In this document: one piece after another, positions 8,955 through 16,439 of the stretch
Position numbering within the stretch: position 1 is the stretch's first letter
Layout: every line of letters starts with the position of its first letter
From: Spirochaetales bacterium
Lineage (GTDB): Bacteria > Spirochaetota > Spirochaetia > DAHUYW01
Assembly: GCA_027306915.1 (NCBI GenBank)
Contig: DAHUYW010000017.1
Coordinates: 9,613-73,612, forward strand
Direction: 5' to 3'
DNA length: 64,000 bases
Notes under the pieces: generated by a model
Database searches by the model: none
What the model was told of the DNA's origin: nothing
The model's input: the letters and a program-made list of their open reading frames with translations, nothing else
Made by a program: the position numbers and the translations under genes

Positions 8955-9626
8955 ATGGGGCTTGACTTGTCAAATCCTGAATATGCGAAGGCGATAGAAC
9001 ACTACTTGAGCGGTCAATGGAAGGAGGCACGCGAAGCCCTGGAAGGTCTCCATGCCCGCAATCCCAAAGACCACTATGTTCTGCTCCTGCTTGCGAAGTC
9101 GATGTACTCCCTTGGCCGTCTCGAGGAGGCGATCGAGCATCTGCAGAAGGCGGTCGCACTCAACCCGGAATTCGGCAACGCCTTCTACGAGCTGGGCGTT
9201 TGCTACTACCGGTGCGGTCTTCTTGAAAAGGGGCTTGCCGCATTCAACAGGGTTCTCGCCCTGGGCGGTCAGAGCCATGCGATGGCAAGCTACTTTATCG
9301 GCCTTATCAACCATCTCCTTGGAAATGATGCCGCCGCCTTGGAGGGCTTCGCGAATTTGCGCAAGGTCTCCCGCGAGTCGCTCATCGCGAACTTCTACCT
9401 CGCGCAGCTCAAGATGAAGGAGCGCAAGTATGATGAGGCGCTCGGCCTTCTGAAGGAGCTGGCCAAGGTCACACCGAATCTCGCCGAGGTTCATTATCTC
9501 CTGGGCACGGCGCAGTTCCACCTCCACAACAACACCGACGCGATCAAAAGCTACCGCAAGACGCTCGAGCTGAATCCCAACGATACTCGCGCCCGCGCAG
9601 TCCTCGAAATGCTGATCGACGTCTAG
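8955..9626 (+). CDS. TPR-repeat protein
   Basis: A 223-residue soluble protein made almost entirely of tetratricopeptide repeats, about six, with typical W/L-G-Y-A-F-A-P spacing: YLSGQWKEAREALEGLHARNP, LGRLEEAIEHLQKAVALNP, RKYDEALGLLKEL, and HNNTDAIKSYRKTLELNP at the end. TPR arrays are protein-interaction scaffolds; the partner is unknown. The ATG at 8955 is preceded by GGAGGT at 8942-8947 with a seven-base gap, clearly better than an upstream TTG at 8928. There is no signal peptide or membrane segment. A strong hairpin directly overlaps the stop codon. Confidence 0.85.
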   Translation: MGLDLSNPEYAKAIEHYLSGQWKEAREALEGLHARNPKDHYVLLLLAKSMYSLGRLEEAIEHLQKAVALNPEFGNAFYELGVCYYRCGLLEKGLAAFNRVLALGGQSHAMASYFIGLINHLLGNDAAALEGFANLRKVSRESLIANFYLAQLKMKERKYDEALGLLKELAKVTPNLAEVHYLLGTAQFHLHNNTDAIKSYRKTLELNPNDTRARAVLEMLIDV

Positions 9627-9651
9627 CGTTCGGCGCTTCTGCGCCGAACGC
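9626..9651 (+). terminator. Perfect 11-bp hairpin at the end of the TPR gene
   Basis: GCGTTCGGCGC and GCGCCGAACGC are separated by a TTCT loop, starting on the last base of the stop codon. No T-run follows, so it may be a transcript-end stabiliser rather than a classic rho-independent terminator. Confidence 0.5.
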
Positions 9652-9795
9652 GACCGCCGCGGTGGATTTCTAGCGCCGCGGCGTGAGGGTGCATCGCACG
9701 GCAACGGCGACCGGCGCGATGGATCAATAGCATCGCGCCGCGGAAGAGTGTTTCATGCGCCGAACGCGACCGCCGCGGTGGATTTCTAGCATTGA
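9641..9795. repeat. Cluster of REP-like palindromic units, including a 34-bp perfect direct repeat
   Basis: A 34-bp sequence beginning GCGCCGAACGCGACCG occurs at 9641-9674 and again, identical, at 9757-9790. Between them a related unit has the same CGACCG lead and a 10-bp perfect stem, CGGCGCGATG / CATCGCGCCG (9712-9721 and 9731-9740). Each unit follows the plan CGACCG, stem, GGAT..TAGC, stem. This is the form of REP/BIME-type palindromes. It fills most of the 352-bp gap before the first malate dehydrogenase gene. Confidence 0.55.
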
Positions 9796-9912
9796 GCCAC
9801 GAGAGTGTGCCGGCGGCCTACCAGGAAATCGCTCGCATGATTATGCAATCGCGGTGTATACATCACTGATTCTGACGGGAATGGTAAGATTAGCGGCTTT
9901 TTCCCCTCCCCC

Positions 9913-9941
9913 TTGTATTTGAAAATGGCAATGAGTATTAT
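9913..9941 (+). promoter_or_regulatory. Promoter candidate for the malate dehydrogenase/TCA operon
   Basis: TTGTAT (9913-9918), a 17-bp spacer and TATTAT (9936-9941) lie in an AT-rich island about 37 bp before the first mdh-like start codon. They fit a sigma-70 promoter with an expected start near 9948. A TGTATACA palindrome lies about 55 bp upstream. Confidence 0.5.
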
Positions 9942-9978
9942 ACGAGTATCAAGGTAATGAACAAAGTGAGATGAAGCT

Positions 9979-10902
9979 ATGCCAGGTGTAAGCATTATTG
10001 GGAGCGGCAACGTTGGCGCCAACACCGCTTTTTTTATTGCCGAAAAGGGTACCCACCACGTGACTCTATACGACGTGCGGGAGGGGTTGTCCACGGGAAA
10101 GGCCCTGGACATGATGGAGGCTGCGCCGGTTCGCCAGTATCGACCGAAGCTGCGTGGCAGCGACTCGATCGACGCCATCGCAGGCTCGGACGTGGTGGTG
10201 CTCGCCGCCGGCGCGGTCCGCAAGCCGGGGATGAAGCGCGAGGATCTCTTCAACGAGAACCTGGCGCTCGTCCGTGAGGTGGCGCCGACCGTTGCCCGCC
10301 TCGCGCCGAAAGCAATCGTCATAATCGCGACCGAGCCGGTCGATCCCATCACCACCCTTTTTGTTCGTGAGTCGAAGATGCCGCGAAACCAGGTCATCGG
10401 ATTGGGAGGCATTCTCGACTCGACCCGATTGCGGTATGGGATTGCCCGTGAGCTGCGGGTTTCGATGGACAACGTCCAGGCCATGGTAATCGGTCGTCAC
10501 TCCGACGAGATGATCATGCTGCCGGGCTATACGAGTGTCTCGGGCATCCCCGTCGGGCAGCTCCTTTCGCAGGAGACGATCGTGAAGCTCACAAACGAGA
10601 CCCGTTCGGCCGGCGATCTCATCGTGCAGATGTCGCAGCGGTCAAATGCATACTATGCACCCTCCGCGGCGGCGGCAGAGCTCGCCGACGCAATCCACAC
10701 CGATACCCATCGCATCTTTTCGGTCTCGGTGATGCTCGCCGGCGAGTATGGCATCCATGACGTGGCGTTGAGCCTGCCGGCGATCATCGGCAGGGAGGGC
10801 GTCGTTCGGGTCATGGCTCCTGCGCTTTCGCGCGAGCAGGAGCAGCAGCTAAAGCACTCGGCGGAAGAGGTGAGCATGCTCCTATCAGGGAGGACGCGGT
10901 GA
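9979..10902 (+). CDS. Malate/lactate dehydrogenase-like protein, divergent paralogue
   Basis: This 307-residue member of the LDH/MDH superfamily has an N-terminal Rossmann motif, GSGNVGANTAFFIAEKG, and aligns along its length with the next gene. Substrate-loop arginines are present (RKPGMKREDL), as are the Asp-Arg pair (LDSTRLR) and the catalytic His (GRHSDEM, near residue 172). The normally strict TNP triplet that contacts cofactor and substrate reads TEP (near 117), and the usual GGHGDxMVP reads GRHSDEMIM. Together these changes suggest altered substrate use or a regulatory, possibly hetero-oligomeric, role. Its stop overlaps the GTG start of the downstream mdh. Family membership is secure; malate dehydrogenase activity is doubtful. 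Confidence 0.85.
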   Translation: MPGVSIIGSGNVGANTAFFIAEKGTHHVTLYDVREGLSTGKALDMMEAAPVRQYRPKLRGSDSIDAIAGSDVVVLAAGAVRKPGMKREDLFNENLALVREVAPTVARLAPKAIVIIATEPVDPITTLFVRESKMPRNQVIGLGGILDSTRLRYGIARELRVSMDNVQAMVIGRHSDEMIMLPGYTSVSGIPVGQLLSQETIVKLTNETRSAGDLIVQMSQRSNAYYAPSAAAAELADAIHTDTHRIFSVSVMLAGEYGIHDVALSLPAIIGREGVVRVMAPALSREQEQQLKHSAEEVSMLLSGRTR

Positions 10903-11837
10903 GCAAGGTATCAGTCATCGGAGCGGGAAACGTAGGGGCTACCGCCGTCTACTATATTGCGGAGAAGAGTATCGCAGAGGTGGTGATGGTCGATGTCGTC
11001 GAAGGGTTGCCTCAGAGCAAGGCCCTCGACTTTCTGCACACGGCACCCCTGCGCAGGTACAACGTGCAGATAACGGGCTCGAACGACTACAGCGCAATTG
11101 CCGGATCCGACGTCGTGGTTCTCACGGCCGGCATCGCTCGCAAACCCGGCATGGACCGGATGGACCTCCTCAAGACAAACGTAAACATAGCCAAGTCTGC
11201 CGCCCAGGCGATCGCTCGCTACGCCCCTGATGCGGCGGTCGTCGTTGTGACCAATCCTTTGGACGTCATCGCGATGGTGGTCTTGCGGGAAACCGGCTTC
11301 GCCCTGAAGAAGGTGATAGGTATGGCGGGGGTGCTCGACGCGACGCGCTTCCGGTACTTCATTGCCGAGGAGCTCGGGGTGTGGCCAGGCGACATTGAGG
11401 CGATGGTCATGGGCGGCCACGGAGACACGATGGTGCCGCTGACCCGCTACACCTCGGTGGGCGGCTTTCCTATTACCGAGCTCCTAGACGGGGCTACGAT
11501 CGAGCGTCTCGTCGAGCGCACCCGAAAGGGGGGCGGCGAGATCGTCAACTATCTGAAGGCGGGGAGCGCCTACTATGCGCCCGGGGCCTCCGCGGCGAAG
11601 ATGGTGGAGGCTATTGTCAAAGACGAGCGGCAGCTGGTCGCGGCGTCGGTTTTCCTGCGGGGGCAGTACGGACACGAGGGCATCTTTCTCGGCGTGCCGG
11701 TGCTCCTTGGCAAGAATGGCGTCGAAGAGATCATCGAGATTGAGCTCACGGACGAAGAGCGACGGGCGCTCGACGCGTCGGCCAAGGCTGTGAAGGAGGG
11801 GGTGGAGCAGCTCGAGACCTTCTACAAGCCCGGCTGA
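10899..11837 (+). CDS. mdh: Malate dehydrogenase
   Basis: This 312-residue NAD-dependent malate dehydrogenase is of the LDH-like (MDH type 3) group and interconverts malate and oxaloacetate. Expected elements are present: GAGNVGATAVYYIAEK for NAD, ARKPGMDRMDLL with both substrate arginines, VTNPLDV, LDATRFRYFIAEELGV, and GGHGDTMVPLTRYTS with the catalytic His near residue 172. It starts with GTG in a four-base overlap with its divergent tandem paralogue, so the two are translationally coupled. The downstream neighbours are succinate dehydrogenase subunits, placing it in the TCA operon. Confidence 0.95.
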   Translation: MSKVSVIGAGNVGATAVYYIAEKSIAEVVMVDVVEGLPQSKALDFLHTAPLRRYNVQITGSNDYSAIAGSDVVVLTAGIARKPGMDRMDLLKTNVNIAKSAAQAIARYAPDAAVVVVTNPLDVIAMVVLRETGFALKKVIGMAGVLDATRFRYFIAEELGVWPGDIEAMVMGGHGDTMVPLTRYTSVGGFPITELLDGATIERLVERTRKGGGEIVNYLKAGSAYYAPGASAAKMVEAIVKDERQLVAASVFLRGQYGHEGIFLGVPVLLGKNGVEEIIEIELTDEERRALDASAKAVKEGVEQLETFYKPG

Positions 11838-11936
11838 TGGGCCGGCGCACTCTTCCCTCATGCCCACGACGGCCTGCTTTACCGAAAAGTGCTATGCAAA
11901 AAGAGCTGATACTACATGCAGAGAAGGAGCACTCAG

Positions 11937-13673
11937 TTGACACACGAATTCGAGGCGGTAATCGTCGGCGGCGGAGGGGCAGGGTTGTACGCGGCGCTCG
12001 AGGCGAGCAAGAGCGCAAAGACGGCGGTCCTCTCGAAGCTCTATCCGATGAGGAGCCACACCGGGGCGGCACAGGGCGGGATTGGCGCCGCCCTCGGAAA
12101 CGTGGAGCCTGACAGCCCGGAGTGGCATGCGTTCGATACGGTGAAGGGGGGCGACTATCTCACCGATCAGGATGCGGCCGAGATTCTCGCCGAAGAGGCG
12201 GTGCATGCGGTGTACGACCTCGAAAATCGGGGGTTGCCCTTCAGCCGCACACCGGACGGGAAGATCGATCAGCGCCGCTTCGGCGGCCACACGAGGAACT
12301 TCGGAGAGGGACCGGTGCGCCGCTCCTGCTACGCGGCCGACCGCACCGGCCACATGATCCTCCAGACTCTCTATCAGCAGTGCATCAAGAACAATGTGCA
12401 ATTCTTCGACGAGTATCACGTCGTCGACGTGCTCTTGGACGGGAGGCGGTGCACGGGGGTGATCGCGCTGGAGCTCAGGACCGGAGAGCTCCATACCTTC
12501 CGGGCGAAGGCTGTGATGTTTGCGACCGGTGGCTTCGGCCGGATGTTCCGCATCACCTCGAACTCCTATGCGAGCACCGGCGACGGACCTGCCGTTCTTG
12601 CACGGCGAGGCGTCCCGCTCGAGGACATGGAGTTTTTCCAATTCCACCCCACAGGGATCAAGGGGATGGGGATCCTCATCACCGAGGCGGTTCGGGGCGA
12701 GGGGGGCATCCTGCGAAACCGGACCGGCGAGCGATTCATGGAGCGCTACGCCCCGACCCTCCTCGACCTCGCGCCGCGCGACATGACCTCGCGCGCGATC
12801 ATGACCGAGATCCGAAACGGGTTGGGAATGCGCGGCGACAGCAAGATCGATGATTGGGTTCACCTCGATGCAACCCATCTGGGTAAGGAGGTCATCCTGA
12901 CCAAGCTTCCCGACATCTCCTCCTTCTCGCGCACCTATCTCGGCATCGACCCCGTCGAAAAGCCGATACCGGTTCAGCCGACCGCGCATTACGCGATGGG
13001 AGGCATCCCCACCGACCTTCACGGGAGGGTTCTCGCCGACGAGCAGGGAGGAGCCTACCAAGGGCTCTACGCCGCCGGCGAGTGCGCCTGCGTCTCGGTT
13101 CACGGGGCGAATCGCCTGGGGACCAACAGCCTCGTGGACCTGGTGGTCTTCGGCCGAAGGGCCGGCCTCCATATGGAAGACTACGTGAAGCGTACCGACT
13201 TCGGCGTACCGCCGAAGGATGCCGACGGGCCGGCGCGCTCTGAGATTGCGCGCCTCGCAGACGGAAAGAGAGGGGTTCGCAGCGGCGAGCTGCGCGAGCA
13301 GATGGAGGTCGCGATGATGGAGAAGGTCGGGGTCTACCGCGTCGAAAAGGAGATGGCTCAGGCGATTGAGACGCTTCGCTCCCTGCGGCAGCGCTACGCG
13401 GAGGTGCGGGTCCAGGACCGAAACAGGGGATTCAATACCGAGCTGCTCGAGACCTTCGAGCTCAAAAACCTTCTCGACCTGGCCTTTATCACCGCGAGCG
13501 CCGCGAACAATCGCAAGGAGAGCCGCGGGGCCCACTCGAGGGAGGACTTCCCGGAGAGGGACGATGCCAACTGGCTCAAGCACTCGCTTGCATGGTTGGA
13601 GGGCGACGGGGTAAGAATCGGGTACAAACCGGTTTCGATCACGAAGTGGCAACCGAAGCCGCGCAGGTACTAA
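11937..13673 (+). CDS. sdhA: Succinate dehydrogenase/fumarate reductase flavoprotein subunit
   Basis: The 578-residue flavoprotein subunit oxidises succinate to fumarate or the reverse, using covalent FAD. Visible motifs are the dinucleotide fold [32 protein letters not shown] with the flavinylated His near residue 40, [12 protein letters not shown], the substrate region [20 protein letters not shown], and [21 protein letters not shown] placed the start at TTG 11937, which has AAGGAG with a seven-base gap and gives the family-like N-terminus [12 protein letters not shown]; an in-frame ATG at 11916 is the alternative. sdhB follows after 15 bases. No sdhC or sdhD membrane anchor is encoded in this operon or elsewhere in the window. 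Confidence 0.93.
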   Translation: MTHEFEAVIVGGGGAGLYAALEASKSAKTAVLSKLYPMRSHTGAAQGGIGAALGNVEPDSPEWHAFDTVKGGDYLTDQDAAEILAEEAVHAVYDLENRGLPFSRTPDGKIDQRRFGGHTRNFGEGPVRRSCYAADRTGHMILQTLYQQCIKNNVQFFDEYHVVDVLLDGRRCTGVIALELRTGELHTFRAKAVMFATGGFGRMFRITSNSYASTGDGPAVLARRGVPLEDMEFFQFHPTGIKGMGILITEAVRGEGGILRNRTGERFMERYAPTLLDLAPRDMTSRAIMTEIRNGLGMRGDSKIDDWVHLDATHLGKEVILTKLPDISSFSRTYLGIDPVEKPIPVQPTAHYAMGGIPTDLHGRVLADEQGGAYQGLYAAGECACVSVHGANRLGTNSLVDLVVFGRRAGLHMEDYVKRTDFGVPPKDADGPARSEIARLADGKRGVRSGELREQMEVAMMEKVGVYRVEKEMAQAIETLRSLRQRYAEVRVQDRNRGFNTELLETFELKNLLDLAFITASAANNRKESRGAHSREDFPERDDANWLKHSLAWLEGDGVRIGYKPVSITKWQPKPRRY

Positions 13674-13688
13674 AAGGGGACCCGCGCC

Positions 13689-14414
13689 ATGAAGATTACC
13701 ATGAAGATTCGCCGGTATAACCCGGCGACCGAAAGCGAGGCGAGCTACCGAGAGTATTCGCTTGAGATCGGCGCGACCGAGCGGGTGCTCGACGGTCTGG
13801 AGCACATCAAGGACTACATCGACGGCAGCCTCGCATTCAGGCGAAGCTGCGGCCATGGGGTGTGCGGCTCGGATGCGATGATCATCAACGGCAAGGAGCG
13901 CCTTGCCTGCAAGACGCTCATCCAGGAGGTCGCCGAATCCGACGGGGCGGTGGTCACCCTCGAGCCCGTGCGCCACCTTCCGGTGCAGCGCGATCTGATG
14001 GTCGATCAGGAAGCCTTCTTCGCAAGCTACCGGAGGGTGTCTCCCTTCCTCATCAACGACACGGCGGTTGTGGGCGGCAAGGAGCGAATCCAGACGCAGA
14101 TCCAGCGCCAGACCTTCGACGGTGAGACCAACTGCATTTTGTGCGGATCCTGCTACTCGGCCTGCCCGGTGCTCGACGTCAATTCGCAGTACCTCGGACC
14201 GGCCGCGATAGTCCAGGCCTCCCGGTTTGTGAACGATTCGCGCGATGCCGGCCTCGGTCCGCGATTGGCCGTCCTGAACGATCCGAACGGGATTTGGTCC
14301 TGCGACAACCGCTTCGATTGCACGCGGGTGTGCCCGCGGGAGATCAAGGTAACGAAAACCATCAATCTGATGAAACGTAAGATTACGAAACAACTGGAGT
14401 CGCAAAAGGCATGA
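13689..14414 (+). CDS. sdhB: Succinate dehydrogenase/fumarate reductase iron-sulfur subunit
   Basis: The 241-residue electron-transfer subunit carries three cluster motifs: a plant-ferredoxin type [2Fe-2S] site (RRSCGHGVCGSDAM followed by LAC), CILCGSCYSACP for [4Fe-4S], and CDNRFDCTRVCPREIKVTK for the third cluster. It should pass electrons from the SdhA FAD to a membrane anchor and quinone. The stop overlaps the sucC start by four bases. Its normal partners SdhC/SdhD are absent here, so the anchor is either elsewhere or replaced. Confidence 0.95.
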   Translation: MKITMKIRRYNPATESEASYREYSLEIGATERVLDGLEHIKDYIDGSLAFRRSCGHGVCGSDAMIINGKERLACKTLIQEVAESDGAVVTLEPVRHLPVQRDLMVDQEAFFASYRRVSPFLINDTAVVGGKERIQTQIQRQTFDGETNCILCGSCYSACPVLDVNSQYLGPAAIVQASRFVNDSRDAGLGPRLAVLNDPNGIWSCDNRFDCTRVCPREIKVTKTINLMKRKITKQLESQKA

Positions 14415-15550
14415 AGATTCACGAGTATCAGGCGAGGGAGCTGCTCGCGCAGTATGGCATCCCGATCCCGCCCGGAAACGTCGCGAAGACGCCCGCCGAA
14501 GCGCGGGCTATCGCGGCGGAGATCGGCGCAAGGGTCGTCGTGAAGGCACAGGTTCTTGTCGGCGGACGCGGGAAGGCGGGCGGGGTAAAGCTTGCCGATA
14601 CCCCGCAGGCCGCAGAGGCGCGGGCGCGCGAGATCCTCGCACTCACCATCAAGGAGCTTCCGGTCGAGAAGGTGCTTGTCGCAAAGGCTATCGACATCAA
14701 GAAGGAGTTCTACATCTCTGTGACGCTTGACCGTTCGAGGAAGCGGGCCGTGCTCATCGGGAGCGCCGCAGGCGGAGTCGAGATCGAGGAGCTCGCGGTT
14801 CGGGAGCCGGAAAAGATCCTCATGCAGGAGATCGATCCGATCGCGGGTCTCGACGACGCGACGCTCTCGGCCTACTGCGCGCGGCTCCTCCCGAGCGCGA
14901 AGGCGGCGGCCCAGGCTGCCGATACCTTCCGCAAGATGTACCGCCTGTTCATCGAGAAGGATTGTTCGCTCGTCGAAGTGAACCCGTATGCCGAGCTCGC
15001 CGACGGAGGCCTCGTGGCGGCCGATGCGAAGATCAACTTTGACGACAACGGCCTCTTCCTTCATCCCGAGATCGAGGCCCTTCGCAATCCGGAGGAGTAC
15101 AGCGCCGACGAGATCGCCGCACGTGCCTCCGGACTCTCCTTCGTGAGCCTCGACGGCGATATCGGCTGCATCGTGAACGGCGCAGGGCTCGCGATGGCGA
15201 CGATGGACATCATCAAGCTCTTCGGCGGAAATCCCGCCAACTTCCTCGATGTGGGCGGAAGCTCCAATCCCGAGAAGGTCCTGAATGCCCTGCGTATTCT
15301 CACGGGCAACCCGAAAATCCGAGCGATTCTCATTAACATATTCGGCGGCATCACCCGATGCGACGACATCGCAAACGGGATCGTCATGGCCAAGCATAAG
15401 CTCGACATGCGTCTTCCGCTCGTTATCCGGCTGATCGGCACCAACGAGAGGGAGGGGCGGGAAATTCTCAAGAAGGAAGGTCTTGCCGCGGCGGAGTCGT
15501 TGAGCGAGGCGGTGAAAATAGTGGTCGCGCGATCGAGAGAGGGACGATAG
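14411..15550 (+). CDS. sucC: Succinyl-CoA ligase, beta subunit
   Basis: This 379-residue beta subunit of succinyl-CoA synthetase (succinyl-CoA + NDP + Pi to succinate + CoA + NTP) opens with [20 protein letters not shown]. It has the ATP-grasp region [29 protein letters not shown] with a metal ligand, and the C-terminal [14 protein letters not shown] phosphate-binding segment. The length matches the bacterial ADP-forming enzyme. The start overlaps sdhB by four bases and sucD follows after two bases, so translation is tightly coupled. Confidence 0.96.
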   Translation: MKIHEYQARELLAQYGIPIPPGNVAKTPAEARAIAAEIGARVVVKAQVLVGGRGKAGGVKLADTPQAAEARAREILALTIKELPVEKVLVAKAIDIKKEFYISVTLDRSRKRAVLIGSAAGGVEIEELAVREPEKILMQEIDPIAGLDDATLSAYCARLLPSAKAAAQAADTFRKMYRLFIEKDCSLVEVNPYAELADGGLVAADAKINFDDNGLFLHPEIEALRNPEEYSADEIAARASGLSFVSLDGDIGCIVNGAGLAMATMDIIKLFGGNPANFLDVGGSSNPEKVLNALRILTGNPKIRAILINIFGGITRCDDIANGIVMAKHKLDMRLPLVIRLIGTNEREGREILKKEGLAAAESLSEAVKIVVARSREGR

Positions 15551-15552
15551 CC

Positions 15553-16425
15553 ATGAGCATTCTGATAGATGACAAGACACGCGTAATCGTCCAAGGGATA
15601 ACTGGGCGCGACGGCTCCTTCCACGCCGCCCAGATGGTCGAGTACGGAACGAAGGTGGTCGGGGGCGTTACTCCGGGAAAGGCAGGCCAGGCTGTCGCGG
15701 GGGCGCCCGTTTTCGGCAGCGTGAAGGAGGCGGTTGCAGCGACGGGGGCGAATGCCTCGGTGATCTTCGTTCCGCCGCGGTTTGCGGTGGATGCGATTCG
15801 TGAGGCCGCTGCCGGCGGTATCAAGCTCGTCATCTGCATCACGGAGGGAATCCCGGTGCTCCAGATGGTCTCGGTCTACCAGGAGCTGAAAGGGGTCGGG
15901 GTCCGCCTCATCGGCCCAAACTGTCCCGGGATTATATCGCCGGGGAAGAGCAAGATCGGGATCATGCCCGCGCGGATTCACAAGGAAGGGCGCATCGGGG
16001 TGATCTCACGCAGCGGCACCTTGACCTACGAGGTGGTCTACAACCTTACCGAGTCCGGGTTGGGGCAGTCGACCTGCGTCGGGGTCGGAGGAGATCCCAT
16101 CATCGGGACGGGTTACCTCGATCTGCTCGAGCTTTTCGAAAAGGATCCCGACACGGATGCCGTCGTGCTCATCGGGGAGATCGGCGGCGACGACGAAGAG
16201 AAGGCGGCGGCCTACATCAGGGCGCACATGAAAAAGCCGGTCGTGGCCTTCATCTCGGGGCGCACCGCGCCACCGGGAAAGCGGATGGGCCACGCGGGCG
16301 CAATCATCTCCGGCGGGAAGGGCACTGCGGAGGCGAAGGTCGAGGCCTTCCGGGAGGCAGGAGTCCCGGTAGCGGATAAGCCGGACGACATCCCCGGGCT
16401 GCTCAAGTCCAGGCTCGGTCGTTAG
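15553..16425 (+). CDS. sucD: Succinyl-CoA ligase, alpha subunit
   Basis: The 290-residue alpha subunit binds CoA in an N-terminal Rossmann domain ([18 protein letters not shown]) and is phosphorylated on the His of GHAGAI near residue 246. [19 protein letters not shown] and [12 protein letters not shown] are typical family segments. It pairs with SucC immediately upstream; sucA follows 14 bases after its stop. Confidence 0.96.
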   Translation: MSILIDDKTRVIVQGITGRDGSFHAAQMVEYGTKVVGGVTPGKAGQAVAGAPVFGSVKEAVAATGANASVIFVPPRFAVDAIREAAAGGIKLVICITEGIPVLQMVSVYQELKGVGVRLIGPNCPGIISPGKSKIGIMPARIHKEGRIGVISRSGTLTYEVVYNLTESGLGQSTCVGVGGDPIIGTGYLDLLELFEKDPDTDAVVLIGEIGGDDEEKAAAYIRAHMKKPVVAFISGRTAPPGKRMGHAGAIISGGKGTAEAKVEAFREAGVPVADKPDDIPGLLKSRLGR

Positions 16426-16439
16426 GCAGGAGGATGAGT

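Noticed and set aside
11892..14405. 837-codon minus-strand open frame opposite sdhAB
   Set aside because: GC-rich codon bias opens the antisense frame; the plus strand encodes unmistakable SdhA and SdhB.
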